The notes under the pieces were generated by a model. The model saw only the letters and a list, made by a program, of their open reading frames with translations. It searched no databases and was not told the origin of the DNA. Made by a program: the position numbers and the translations under genes. This document shows, piece after piece, positions 7,652 to 15,516 of a DNA stretch of 64,000 bases (position 1 is its first letter; the number at the start of each line of letters is the position of its first letter). Source of the DNA: Streptomyces celluloflavus (GTDB lineage Bacteria; Actinomycetota; Actinomycetes; Streptomycetales; Streptomycetaceae); contig JOEL01000003.1 in assembly GCA_000720995.1 (NCBI GenBank), positions 310,001 to 374,000 on the forward strand. Direction: 5' to 3'.

Positions 7652-8883
7652 CTGTGCTCCTCGCGTTGTGCCGCGGTCCGGGTGCCCCGCGTGCCGGAAG
7701 CATACGTGGCGGCCGGCGGGCGCCAGTCGGCGATGCCGTCCAGGGTGCGCAGGGCGAGATCGGGCGTGAGGCGGGCGTGCGTGGCCAGCACGGCGGTGCG
7801 CAGCGCGCAGGCCGGCCGGGACCGCCAGGTGGTGAACCGCCCGATCCGCTCGGCCCGGCGCACCACCTCCATGGTGCGCGGCAGCCGCTGCCGGGTGTAG
7901 GCGGCGAGCGCGGCGGCCGGATCGGCGTCCGGCGCGGCCTCGTGGGCGAGGACGACGGCGTCCTCGATGGCCTGGCACCCGCCCTGGCCGAGGTTGGGGG
8001 TCATCGGGTGGACGGCGTCGCCGAGCAGCGCGACCCGGCCCCGGTGGAAGGCGGGCGGCGGGGCGGCCGCGGTGTACACGTCGTTGCGGAGCACGGCCGT
8101 CGGGCCGGCGGCGGCGAGGAGGGCGGGGACGGGATGGTGCCAGTGGCCGAAGCGGCGCAGCAGTTCGGCCCGTTCGTCATCGACGGCCCGCCCCGCCGGC
8201 GGTACGGCCGCGGTGGCATACGCGTAGACGCGCCCGTCGTGCAACGGCAGGGAGCCCCACAGGCCGCCCCGGCCCCAGGTCTCGTGCGCCACGAACGGGC
8301 GGTCGGGCGCGGGGACGACCAGGCGCCAGGTGGTGAATCCGGCGTAGCGGGGTCCGGGGTGGCCGGGGAAGAGCGTGCGGCGGACGGCGGAGTGGATGCC
8401 GTCGGCGGCCACGACGAGGTCCGCGGACAGCTCCTCGCCGTCCGCGAGCCGCACCCGCGCCGGCCGGCCGGCCGCGCCCGTTTCCCCCATGTCGACGAGT
8501 TCGGCCGCGGCGTCGGTGCGGACGGCGCCCGCGGGCAGCCGGGCGGCGAGGAGGCCGACGAGTTCGGCGCGGTGCACGACGAGGACCGGGCCGCCGAAGC
8601 GCCGGACGGCCGCGGCATTGTCCGTACGGGCCAGCCGGCGGCCGCCGGGGAGGCGGATTTCGCCGGCGGCCTGCCGGGCGGCCCCCGCGCGGACGGCGTC
8701 GCCCGCGCCGATGGCGTCCAGGGCGCGCTGGGCGTTGGGGGCGAGGCCGATGCCCGCACCCACCGGCTCCAGCGCGGCGGCCCGCTCCAGGACGGTGACC
8801 TCCCAGCCGCGACATTCCAGTGCCACCGCCGCGGTGAGCCCGCCTATGCCGCCGCCGATCACGATCGCCGTCCGGTGCCGCAT
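7648..8883 (-). CDS. FAD-dependent aromatic-ring-type monooxygenase
   Basis: A 411-residue class A flavoprotein monooxygenase (FAD_binding_3, salicylate-hydroxylase-like). It has the dinucleotide motif GGGIGGLTAA at the N-terminus, the internal DG motif in VVAADGIHSAVR near residue 165, and the GD motif GDAVHPMTPNLGQGG near residue 290. It would use NAD(P)H and O2 to hydroxylate a small, probably aromatic substrate in the cytoplasm. The first of a two-gene unit, coupled to the Gfo/Idh/MocA gene. Its start is 24 bp from a doubled palindrome in the gap to the divergent TetR gene, which probably represses it. Confidence 0.92.
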   Translation of the reverse strand: MRHRTAIVIGGGIGGLTAAVALECRGWEVTVLERAAALEPVGAGIGLAPNAQRALDAIGAGDAVRAGAARQAAGEIRLPGGRRLARTDNAAAVRRFGGPVLVVHRAELVGLLAARLPAGAVRTDAAAELVDMGETGAAGRPARVRLADGEELSADLVVAADGIHSAVRRTLFPGHPGPRYAGFTTWRLVVPAPDRPFVAHETWGRGGLWGSLPLHDGRVYAYATAAVPPAGRAVDDERAELLRRFGHWHHPVPALLAAAGPTAVLRNDVYTAAAPPPAFHRGRVALLGDAVHPMTPNLGQGGCQAIEDAVVLAHEAAPDADPAAALAAYTRQRLPRTMEVVRRAERIGRFTTWRSRPACALRTAVLATHARLTPDLALRTLDGIADWRPPAATYASGTRGTRTAAQREEHR

Positions 8884-8906
8884 ACCGCCACCCGCCCCTC
8901 TCGTTA

Positions 8907-8942
8907 ACTACATCTGTAGTGACAGAGTACTACATCTGTAGT
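8907..8942. promoter_or_regulatory. Double palindromic operator between TetR and monooxygenase genes
   Basis: The 14-mer ACTACATCTGTAGT (arms ACTACA/TGTAGT, 2-bp centre) occurs twice, at 8907-8920 and 8929-8942, centres 22 bp apart, or about two helical turns on the same face. The position in the divergent gap suggests autorepression by the adjacent TetR and control of the monooxygenase operon. The half-site also fits the TACAnnTGTA core of BlaI/CopY-family repressors, so the binding protein is not certain. Confidence 0.82.
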
Positions 8943-8963
8943 CGGCGCGTTAGGCTCCCTGCC

Positions 8964-9575
8964 ATGAACGCCCGCAACGCGCCCCGCCATGAACTGATCG
9001 CCGATACGGCCCTGACCCTGCTCGCCGAGCGCGGGATGCGAGGGCTGACCCACCGGGCCGTCGACGAGGCGGCCGGACTGCCGCAGGGCTCCACCTCGAA
9101 CCTCGCGCGCACCCGCGCGGCCCTGCTGGAGAGCGCGGTACGGCGGCTGGCCGAGCGCGAGGCCGCGGTGCTCACCCCGCACACGGTGCCGGGTGCCGCG
9201 GGCGGCATCGCACAGCCGGCCGCCGGCGCCACCACGGCCGCGGTCGCCGACGCGCTCGCGCGGGCCCTGCACCGCTATCTGTCCGGGCACCGCCAACTCC
9301 TCGTCGCCCGTTACGAGCTCGCGCTGGAGGCCACCCGCCGCCCCGAACTGCGGGCGGTCTACGACCGGGCCGGCCGGCGCTTCCGGGAGCCGGTGACCGC
9401 GATGCTCTCGGCGGCCGGCTCCGCCGAGCCCGAGCGCCATGCGCTCAGCCTGGTCGCCTGGTGCGACGGGGTGCTGTTCTCCTGCACCGCGGGCCAGTTC
9501 CACGCCGCGCTCCCCACCCACGACGCGCTCCGCACCTCCTGCGCGGAACTGCTCGACGGCATGCTCGGCCGCTGA
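8964..9575 (+). CDS. TetR-family transcriptional regulator
   Basis: A 203-residue regulator. The N-terminal HTH covers roughly residues 8-52 (LIADTALTLLAERGMRGLTHRAVDEAAGLPQGSTSNLARTR in two adjoining stretches), with the GSTSNL recognition element of the RutR/PaaR-like group in place of the more usual LYYHF. The remaining helical domain would bind an effector. The ATG is used because the in-frame GTG at 8919 lies inside the operator; no clear ribosome site is seen, so translation may start close to the transcript 5' end. It is divergent from the monooxygenase/oxidoreductase pair and likely represses both itself and that pair. Confidence 0.88.
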   Translation: MNARNAPRHELIADTALTLLAERGMRGLTHRAVDEAAGLPQGSTSNLARTRAALLESAVRRLAEREAAVLTPHTVPGAAGGIAQPAAGATTAAVADALARALHRYLSGHRQLLVARYELALEATRRPELRAVYDRAGRRFREPVTAMLSAAGSAEPERHALSLVAWCDGVLFSCTAGQFHAALPTHDALRTSCAELLDGMLGR

Positions 9576-9732
9576 CCCGGGGCCGGCGGCCCGCCCGCAC
9601 CAGCGTCGGTGATCGACCGCCGTCCGCGCGGCGCGCCGTCCTGCCGGGGCGTCCCGTCCGCGACGCGCCGGTCACCCCTGCGGGGCCTTCCCAAAGACAT
9701 ATACGGCCGGAAAAGTTGCGGAGGTGCACAGA

Positions 9733-10194
9733 TTGCCCACATTCACGGTCCTGGCGGTGATGGCCGCGGCGACCGCCACCGGCTGTATGACCGTCGCCAC
9801 TCCGCCGGCCGTCGAGGCCACGCCCCGTCCCGCACCGCCCGCCCCTTCCGTGGAGCCGCTGGGTCCCGCCGCCCGGTCCCCCGGCGGCGACCGGGCCACC
9901 GCGGCGCCCCCGCCGTCGCCGGGCCACGACCGCACGGATCCGGGATCTTCCCGGCCGGATGGCGGCGGGCAGCACCGGAGGTCCGGTGCCCAGGGCGGCC
10001 ACCCGGCACCGGCCGGACACAGCCACCGGGATCCGGGCCCGGCGCACCACCACGGCCCGCTCCGCATCCCGCGCATCGGGGGCCTGCCCGCCGGCCCGTC
10101 CGGTACGGACGTCTGCGCACTGGGCCGGGCGTACGGGCACTGGCGGCAGGGCAGTGCGCAGCAGCGGCTCTGCGGCGCGTTCTACGACGACTGA
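9733..10194 (+). CDS. Small Pro-rich secreted lipoprotein, function unknown
   Basis: A 153-residue protein starting at TTG, 8 nt after GCGGAGG; a GTG at 9724 overlaps that site. A short hydrophobic signal (FTVLAVMAAATATGC) ends in a lipobox-like ATGC with Ala rather than Leu at -3. About 85 residues of Pro, His, Gly and Ser follow, resembling a wall-spanning linker, and then a compact C-terminal segment DVCALGRAYGHW ... QRLCGAFYDD with two Cys that could form a disulfide. I do not recognise the family. An Lnt gene lies 3 kb away, but no direct link is shown. Its 3' end overlaps the convergent TPR-like gene by 13 bp. Confidence 0.64.
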   Translation: MPTFTVLAVMAAATATGCMTVATPPAVEATPRPAPPAPSVEPLGPAARSPGGDRATAAPPPSPGHDRTDPGSSRPDGGGQHRRSGAQGGHPAPAGHSHRDPGPAHHHGPLRIPRIGGLPAGPSGTDVCALGRAYGHWRQGSAQQRLCGAFYDD

Positions 10195-10724
10195 CCCGCG
10201 GCCCCGTCGATCCGCAGCGCCAGCCGGTCGATTGCCTCGCCGAACCCCCGGCGCTCCGCGTCGTCGGCGAGGGCGCCGACCGAGGCCCGTGCCCGCAGCA
10301 GCTGGGCGCGGGCCTCGGCCGGCCGGCCGAGTGCGGCGTAGTCGGCCGCGAGGCTGAGATGCAGGGCGGGGAAGAACGCGCGCAGGGCGACGACGGGGTG
10401 ACGGCGGCCCGGCTCCCCGGCGTCGCGCGCTTCCCCGAGGGGCCCGGCGGTGCTCCCGGCCCGCTCCGCGACGAAGCCCTCGGCCACCTCCAAGGCCCTG
10501 AGGTCCCAGTCGAGTTCGTCCCAGGGGTCGTCCTGGGTGTCGGCCAGGTAGTGGGCGAGGGTGCAGCGGTGGAGAGCGTCTCCCCCGGGCCCGATCTCGT
10601 CCCACAGCAGCGCGAGACGGTTGCGCGCCTCCTCCCGGTCCCCGGCGCGGTGCAGCATGATCGCCTGGGCTATCCGGGTCGGGACACCGCCCTCGGGCGC
10701 CTGGGCCCGCTGTGTCTCCGCCAT
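10182..10724 (-). CDS. Helical TPR-like protein, function unknown
   Basis: A 180-residue protein rich in Ala, Leu, Arg and Glu, with helical pairs that resemble tetratricopeptide repeats: IAQAIMLHRAGDREEARNRL, ALHRCTLAHYLADTQDDPWDEL and LHLSLAADYAALGRPAEARAQL. The spacing suits two to three TPR units, which usually mediate protein contacts. No catalytic motif is visible. ATG 10724 is preferred over longer frames because conserved-looking sequence starts there; the AAGGCGG ahead of it is weak. It lies just downstream of ung on the same strand but about 100 bp away. Confidence 0.74.
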   Translation of the reverse strand: MAETQRAQAPEGGVPTRIAQAIMLHRAGDREEARNRLALLWDEIGPGGDALHRCTLAHYLADTQDDPWDELDWDLRALEVAEGFVAERAGSTAGPLGEARDAGEPGRRHPVVALRAFFPALHLSLAADYAALGRPAEARAQLLRARASVGALADDAERRGFGEAIDRLALRIDGAAGQSS

Positions 10725-10826
10725 CGCCTGTGCACCGCCTTCGCTCGCCGCCCCCGCTGCTCTCCCCGACGCTAACCGCCGGGGAGAGGCACCGCGCGCC
10801 GTGCGCGACGCGCGGGACCGCATGGC

Positions 10827-11504
10827 TCAGCCGAGGTCCGGGATGCGCCAGTCGATCGGGGTGTGCCCCTGCGCGGCGACCGCCTCGTTGATCTGGGTGA
10901 AGGGGCGGGACCCGAAGAACTTCTTCGCCGACAGCGGGGACGGGTGCGCGCCCTGCACCACGGTATGCCGCTCCTCGTCGATCAGCGGCAGCTTCTTCTT
11001 GGCGTAGTTCCCCCACAGGACGAAGACCGCCGGGTCGGGCCGGGCGGCCACCGCGCGGATCACCGCGTCGGTGACCTTCTCCCACCCCTTGCCCTTGTGC
11101 GAATTGGCCTCGCCCTCGCGGACCGTCAGCACGGCGTTCAGCAGCAGCACGCCCTGGCGGGCCCAGGGCATCAGATAGCCGTTGTCCGGAACCGGCAGGC
11201 CCAGCTCGTCCTTCATCTCCTTGTAGATGTTCCGCAGCGACGGCGGTGTCCGCACGCCGGGCCGCACCGAGAAGCACAGACCGTGCCCCTGGCCCGCGCC
11301 GTGATAGGGGTCCTGGCCGAGGATCAGCACCTTCACCTGGTCGTAGGGGGTCGCCTCCAGCGCCGCGAAGACCTCCTCACGGGGCGGGTAGACCGGGCCC
11401 CGGGCCCGCTCCTGCTCGACGAAGTCGACCAGCTCCTTGACATAGGGCTTCGCCAGCTCCTCGCCGAGGACCCCGCGCCAGGACTCGGGCAGCATGTCGG
11501 CCAT
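10827..11504 (-). CDS. ung: Uracil-DNA glycosylase (family 1)
   Basis: A 225-residue base-excision repair enzyme that removes uracil from DNA. The water-activating loop GQDPYHGAGQGHGL is complete, the uracil-binding LLLNAVLTVREGEANSH is present, the Asn/His binding strand reads VFVLWGNYA, and the leucine-loop motif HPSPLSAKKFFGSRPF is intact. Length and motifs match streptomycete family-1 Ung. GGAGG lies upstream at a distance suiting either GTG 11507 or ATG 11504; I use the ATG, which starts the conserved MADMLPESWRGVL. No SOS-type box was seen upstream. Confidence 0.96.
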   Translation of the reverse strand: MADMLPESWRGVLGEELAKPYVKELVDFVEQERARGPVYPPREEVFAALEATPYDQVKVLILGQDPYHGAGQGHGLCFSVRPGVRTPPSLRNIYKEMKDELGLPVPDNGYLMPWARQGVLLLNAVLTVREGEANSHKGKGWEKVTDAVIRAVAARPDPAVFVLWGNYAKKKLPLIDEERHTVVQGAHPSPLSAKKFFGSRPFTQINEAVAAQGHTPIDWRIPDLG

Positions 11505-11580
11505 CACGTCAACAACCTCCGGTGTACGTTCCGTTCTCGTTCTCCGAACCTACCGGCGACCACTGACAATGCCGTCCGCG

Positions 11581-11617
11581 GGCCGGGAGCACGGCACCGG
11601 AGGGCGGGCTCCCGGCC
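11581..11617 (-). terminator. 10-bp stem hairpin downstream of the SDR pair
   Basis: GGCCGGGAGC (11581-11590) and GCTCCCGGCC (11608-11617) pair perfectly around a 17-nt loop. It lies between the end of the second SDR gene (11681) and the start of ung (11504), so it probably ends the SDR transcript. There is no U-tract. Confidence 0.58.
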
Positions 11618-11680
11618 CGCGCGGCGCGGCCGGGACCGGACCGGGCGGAACCGGACCGGCCCCGCCGTCGGGCGCGGTGG

Positions 11681-12451
11681 TCAGACGCCGGCGTTGAGGA
11701 ACAGCCCGCCGTCGACGACCAGCGTCTGGCCGGTGATCCAGCCCGCGCCGTCGGACAGCAGGAAGGCCGCGGCCCCGCCGATGTCCTCCGGGACGCCGAG
11801 CCGCCCCATGGGGTAGCCGGCCGCCGCCTCCTCCTCACGGTTCTCGAACAGCGCGGCGGCGAACTTGGTCTTCACCACGCCGGGGGCGATGGCGTTGACC
11901 CGCACCACCGGCGCGAACTCATGCGCCAGCTGCAGCGACAGGTTGACCATCGCGGCCTTGCTCATGCCGTACGCGGCGACGAAGGGCGAGGCGTTGAGGC
12001 CGGCGATCGAGGCGATGTTGACGATCGCCCCGCCGTTCTCCTTCTGCCAGGCGTGCCAGGTGCGCTGCGCGAAGCCGAGTGCCGAGATCACGTTGGTCTC
12101 GTAGACCTTGCGCACGACATTGAGGTCGAGATCGGCGAGCGGGCCGAACACCGGGTTCGTACCGGCGTTGTTCACGAGGTAGTCGACGCGGCCGAACTCC
12201 TCCATCGCGCGCTGGACGGCGACCGCCTGGTGGGCCTCGTCGTGCGCCTTGCCCGCGACGCCGATCACCCGGTCCGCGCCGAGCCGGTCGACGGCCTCCT
12301 TGAGGGCGTCCTCGTTGCGGCCGGTGATGCAGACCCGGTCGCCGCGCGCGACCAGCGCCTGGGCGATGCCGTAGCCGATGCCCCGGCTGGCGCCCGTGAT
12401 CAGCGCCGTCCTGCCGGAGGGGGCGGGGAGCGCGCTGTGCTGCTCGGTCAT
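11681..12451 (-). CDS. SDR-family oxidoreductase (FabG-like)
   Basis: A 256-residue classical short-chain dehydrogenase. The cofactor loop TGASRGIGYGI, NNAG, the catalytic Ser in NIASIAG, the YxxxK pair in YGMSKAA and the PG motif NAIAPGVVKT are all present, and the protein ends in VDGGLFLNAGV as usual for FabG-type enzymes. It is likely an NAD(P)(H)-dependent ketoreductase or alcohol dehydrogenase; annotation as 3-oxoacyl-ACP reductase is a family guess. AGGAG lies 8 nt before the ATG. It follows the other SDR gene by 29 bp on the same strand, so the two form an operon. Confidence 0.93.
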   Translation of the reverse strand: MTEQHSALPAPSGRTALITGASRGIGYGIAQALVARGDRVCITGRNEDALKEAVDRLGADRVIGVAGKAHDEAHQAVAVQRAMEEFGRVDYLVNNAGTNPVFGPLADLDLNVVRKVYETNVISALGFAQRTWHAWQKENGGAIVNIASIAGLNASPFVAAYGMSKAAMVNLSLQLAHEFAPVVRVNAIAPGVVKTKFAAALFENREEEAAAGYPMGRLGVPEDIGGAAAFLLSDGAGWITGQTLVVDGGLFLNAGV

Positions 12452-12480
12452 GTCGTGTACTCCTGAGGTCGGTGGGGCGG

Positions 12481-13242
12481 TCAGTTGAGCGGGCCGCCGG
12501 CGACGTACATGACCTGGCCGGAGACGAAACCGGCCGCCTCGCCGGTGAAGAAGGCGATGGCGTTGGCGATGTCCTCGGGGCGGCCGACGCGCTGCACCGG
12601 GATCTGGGTGGCGGCCGCGGCCTGGAACTCCTCGAAGCCCATGCCGACGCGTTCGGCGGTGGCGGCCGTCATGTCGGTGACGATGAAACCGGGGGCCACC
12701 GCGTTGGCCGTGACGCCGAACTTGCCGAGCTCGATGGCGAGGGTCTTGGTGAAGCCCTGGAGTCCGGCCTTGGCCGCCGCGTAGTTGGCCTGGCCGCGGT
12801 TGCCGAGCGCGGAGCTGGAGGAGAGGTTGACGATCCGCCCGAACTTGGCGTCCACCATGTGCTTCTGGCAGGCCCGCGACATCAGGAACGCGCCCCGCAG
12901 GTGCACGTTCATGACCGTGTCCCAGTCGGTGTCGCTCATCTTGAACAGCAGGTTGTCGCGGAGCACGCCCGCGTTGTTGACGAGTACGGTCGGCGCGCCG
13001 AGCTCGGCCGCGACCCGGGCGACCGCCGCCTCCACCTGCGCCGCGTCCGAGACGTCGCAGCCGACGGCGAGGGCCTTGCCGCCGGCCGCGGTGATCTTCT
13101 CGACGGTGTCCGCGCAGGCCGCCTCGTCAAGGTCGAGTACGGCGACGGCGCGTCCTTCGGCGGCCAGGCGGACGGCGGTGGCCGCGCCGATGCCACGGGC
13201 CGCGCCCGTCACGATGGCGACGCGCTGCTCGGTGGTGGACAT
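12481..13242 (-). CDS. 3-oxoacyl-ACP reductase-like SDR (FabG-like)
   Basis: A 253-residue SDR with TGAARGIGAAT, the acidic strand VLDLDE that favours NAD(H), NNAGVLRDNLLFKM, catalytic Ser in NLSSSSALGNRG, and Tyr/Lys in NYAAAKAGLQGF. The FKMSDTDWDTVMNVHLRG segment is typical of FabG paralogues in actinobacteria that work in fatty-acid or CoA-ester reduction. GAGGAG lies 7 nt before the chosen ATG; a longer frame upstream has no ribosome site. It is the first gene of the two-SDR operon. From memory, S. coelicolor has a comparable adjacent FabG-like pair next to ung. Confidence 0.94.
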   Translation of the reverse strand: MSTTEQRVAIVTGAARGIGAATAVRLAAEGRAVAVLDLDEAACADTVEKITAAGGKALAVGCDVSDAAQVEAAVARVAAELGAPTVLVNNAGVLRDNLLFKMSDTDWDTVMNVHLRGAFLMSRACQKHMVDAKFGRIVNLSSSSALGNRGQANYAAAKAGLQGFTKTLAIELGKFGVTANAVAPGFIVTDMTAATAERVGMGFEEFQAAAATQIPVQRVGRPEDIANAIAFFTGEAAGFVSGQVMYVAGGPLN

Positions 13243-13272
13243 GCGGGTTCTCCTCACCCTCGAAACCTCGAC

Positions 13273-13313
13273 AAGCGGTCCGCCGCACCGGCCTCGCAGG
13301 TGAGCAACCGCTT
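13273..13313 (-). promoter_or_regulatory. Inverted repeat upstream of the SDR operon
   Basis: AAGCGGT (13273-13279) and ACCGCTT (13307-13313) form separated arms 31-71 bp before the SDR start. On the minus strand the second arm reads TAAGCGGTTGCTCAC, which resembles half-sites seen before streptomycete lipid- and CoA-metabolism operons controlled by TetR proteins. The match is suggestive only. Confidence 0.33.
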
Positions 13314-13509
13314 AGTATCTTCAGCAGGGCTGACGCTAGAAGCCCGGCCACCGACTGTCAACGCCCCTTCGCCGCACCAACGCCCACCTCATCCGCGGTG
13401 CGAGCCCGGCCGTGGGGCGATCCCGCCGCACGGCCCGGCGCCGGCGCCCCGGTACGTCCACCGGGCACCGCCGCCGGGCCGTTCACCCGCCGCATCCGCC
13501 GCACCGGCC

Positions 13510-13905
13510 TCAGCGCACCAGCAGCTCCAGCAGCCGCTCGGCCTCGGCGGTGGGGTCGGCCGTCAGTCCGGTGTGCACCGGACCCGGCTGGACGATCGTG
13601 CTGCGCGGCGCGATCAGCCAGCGGAAGCGGCGCCCCGCGTCGTCCCCCGCCGCCTGCCCGGCCTGTTCGCCGCCATGGCAGATGCCCTCGACGGCGCCGA
13701 GTGCGGCCCGTACACCGCCGACGTCCACCGTGGGGTCCAGCGCCAGCAGCCGGGCCTCGTCCAGATACGTCCGGGCCTCGACGAAGCCCTTCGCGTGGCA
13801 GTACACGACCACCCCGGCATTGATCATCTCGCCGCGTTCGACGCGCGGCACGACCTTCAGCACCGCGTACTCGAAGACATCGCGCCCGTTGTGCAGACCG
13901 CTCAT
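13510..13905 (-). CDS. DUF3037 protein
   Basis: A 131-residue cytoplasmic protein of the DUF3037 family, recognised from FEYAVLKVVPRVERGEMINAGVVVYC at its N-terminus (two strands and a helix) and EARTYLDEARLLALDP after it. No enzymatic motif is obvious and no function is established. Its ATG overlaps the stop of the HipA-like kinase gene in ATGA, with GGAGG 9 nt upstream inside that gene, so the two products are made together. The pairing recurs in streptomycetes (family knowledge), which suggests the proteins act together. Confidence 0.88.
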   Translation of the reverse strand: MSGLHNGRDVFEYAVLKVVPRVERGEMINAGVVVYCHAKGFVEARTYLDEARLLALDPTVDVGGVRAALGAVEGICHGGEQAGQAAGDDAGRRFRWLIAPRSTIVQPGPVHTGLTADPTAEAERLLELLVR

Positions 13906-14726
13906 TTCACTGTCCTCCGCGGCGGCTTGCCCGCCAGCCACTCCGGTGCCTGCGAGGGCTTGTCCTTGCTGCGCTCGCCGAGGGTGATGTGGTCACCGAT
14001 CGTCCGGGCACGGGCCAGCAGCGTGGTCACGTACACCCGGCGCAACGCGTCCGGGGAGTCGAAGCCGGGCTCGTCGGCCAGCCATTCGTCCGGGACATCG
14101 GCCGCGATCGCGGTCAGCAACTCCTCGGTGATCCGCGGCGCCAACTCGGCGGCGGCCGCGGCGATGTCCGGGCCGAAACCGGCCAGCACATGGTCGGAGG
14201 CGTCGTAGGGCTTGGCAACGGCCTTCTCCGCGCTGGGCCAGTTGTGGTGCCAGATCATCGTGGCGCCGTGGTCGATCAGCCACAGTTCACCGTGCCAGAC
14301 CAGCAGGTTGGGGTTGCGCCAGGACCGGTCGACGTTGTTGATCAGCGCGTCGAACCACACCACACGGCCCGCCTCACACGCCCCCACCTCGAACGCGAGC
14401 GGGTCGAAACCGAGCGACCCGGGGAGGTAGTCCATCCCCAGGTTCAGTCCGCCGCTCGCCCTCAGGAGCTGCTGCACCTCCTGGTCGGGCTCGCTCAGAC
14501 CGATCACCGGGTCGAGCTGTATCCGGACCAGATCGGGCACCCGCAGGCCGAGCCGACGGCCCAGCTCCCCGCAGATGATCTCGGCGACCAGCGTCTTACG
14601 ACCCTGTCCCGCACCCGTGAACTTCATGACATATGTCCCGAGATCGTCGGCCTCGACGATCCCCGGGAGCGATCCGCCCTCACGCAAGGGCGTGACATAG
14701 CGGGTCGCGATGACCTCTTTCAGCAT
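13902..14726 (-). CDS. HipA-like kinase (HipA_2 family)
   Basis: A 274-residue kinase-fold protein. It has a short glycine-containing N-terminal lobe (GTYVMKFTGAGQGRKTL, where the Lys in VMKF is the probable ATP-binding Lys), the catalytic-loop equivalent WFDALINNVDRSWRNPN with Asp and Asn, and the metal-binding IDHGATMIW. Unlike HipA of E. coli it lacks the N-terminal HipB-binding subdomain, and no HipB-like antitoxin is adjacent; DUF3037 follows instead. It may phosphorylate a protein or small molecule; the substrate is unknown. The start at 14726 has only a weak GGGA ahead. An integrase remnant lies immediately upstream. Confidence 0.89.
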   Translation of the reverse strand: MLKEVIATRYVTPLREGGSLPGIVEADDLGTYVMKFTGAGQGRKTLVAEIICGELGRRLGLRVPDLVRIQLDPVIGLSEPDQEVQQLLRASGGLNLGMDYLPGSLGFDPLAFEVGACEAGRVVWFDALINNVDRSWRNPNLLVWHGELWLIDHGATMIWHHNWPSAEKAVAKPYDASDHVLAGFGPDIAAAAAELAPRITEELLTAIAADVPDEWLADEPGFDSPDALRRVYVTTLLARARTIGDHITLGERSKDKPSQAPEWLAGKPPRRTVK

Positions 14727-14746
14727 TTCCCAGACAGCCTGTCTCT

Positions 14747-14975
14747 TCAGCCTTGCAGTCCACGACCGAACTCGGAGGGGAGCAGCAGCGAGAATCGTCC
14801 CTCAACGGCCCTGGGGAGAATCTGGGGAGTTCCGACCGGCATGCGGACTTCCCCGCCTCCCGGTAGTCCGTCGATGGCCGTTCGCCCGTTGCTTCCGGCC
14901 TCCGGCATGAAGTGTGCATAGTAACCGAGGGTGATCGCCGGCGAGGAGTGCCCGAGCCGAGCGGTCTTTCGGGGC
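14747..14975 (-). pseudogene. Remnant of a tyrosine recombinase (phage-type integrase) C-terminus
   Basis: The minus strand encodes ARLGHSSPAITLGYYAHF, followed by MPEAGSNGRTAIDGL. This is the characteristic end of actinobacterial tyrosine integrases (normally ...WLGHSSPAITLGYYAHFMPEAG...), and the Tyr before AHF is the catalytic nucleophile. The upstream Arg and HxxR boxes and the rest of the protein are missing, and the reading frame degenerates past 14975. I infer a decayed mobile element, with the surrounding 14.7-17.3 kb possibly acquired with it. No flanking direct repeats or tRNA target were found by eye. Confidence 0.62.
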
Positions 14976-15210
14976 CGCCGGCCACTGCCGGGGTTCCGCT
15001 CCCTCGGTGCACGGCGGAATTGCGGCGCCTCGGGCCACCCGCACGGGCTTCGCGTGCACGGGGTTCCTGGCAAGCCGCTCTGTGGTGCCGGGCGTACGGT
15101 GAAGACATGGTCCAGGTCAGCCTGGGCCTGCCCCGCGAGGGCGTTCGCGGATCAGCGCGGCCCGGCTCGCGGCGGGGCGCGGCACTGCGGATGCGATACC
15201 GCGCCAGTAC

Positions 15211-15516
15211 GTGGCGCAGCGCGTGGATCCGGCGGTCTGCCAGCGGCTCGGCGAGCTGTTCCGGGACGGGCACCGGCGGAGAGAGCTGCCGGCGCCGCCT
15301 GAGCTGCTCGGTGAGATCACCCGCGGCGCGTTGGAGCGGCCGCTCACCTCGCCGTTGGCGCATGAACTCAACCGCACCGTGGCCGATCTGGTGCGCGCGA
15401 CCGTCGACGCCGTGCTCCACGGGGCGATTCGCCCAGCACGTCCCGGTATCGACGATGAACAGCTCCGGGCGGTCATCCCTACGGCCCGCGATGACAAACA
15501 GGAGGTGGTCCCATGA
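15211..15516 (+). CDS. Unassigned small ORF, possibly the C-terminal remnant of a TetR-type regulator
   Basis: A 101-residue frame starting at GTG and ending in ATGA overlap with the next SDR gene, which suggests it is or was translated. The sequence CQRLGELFRDGHRRRELPAP and LNRTVADLVRATVDAVLHGAI is helical and resembles the ligand-binding half of TetR proteins, but no DNA-binding domain is encoded in frame upstream. It may be a truncated regulator or an unrelated small protein. No ribosome site supports the GTG, so the true 5' end may lie elsewhere. Confidence 0.42.
   Translation: MAQRVDPAVCQRLGELFRDGHRRRELPAPPELLGEITRGALERPLTSPLAHELNRTVADLVRATVDAVLHGAIRPARPGIDDEQLRAVIPTARDDKQEVVP

Noticed and set aside
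8907-8942. Calling the doubled palindrome a BlaI operator
   Set aside because: The core fits BlaI/CopY, but no such regulator or beta-lactamase gene is present, and the adjacent TetR is the simpler candidate.
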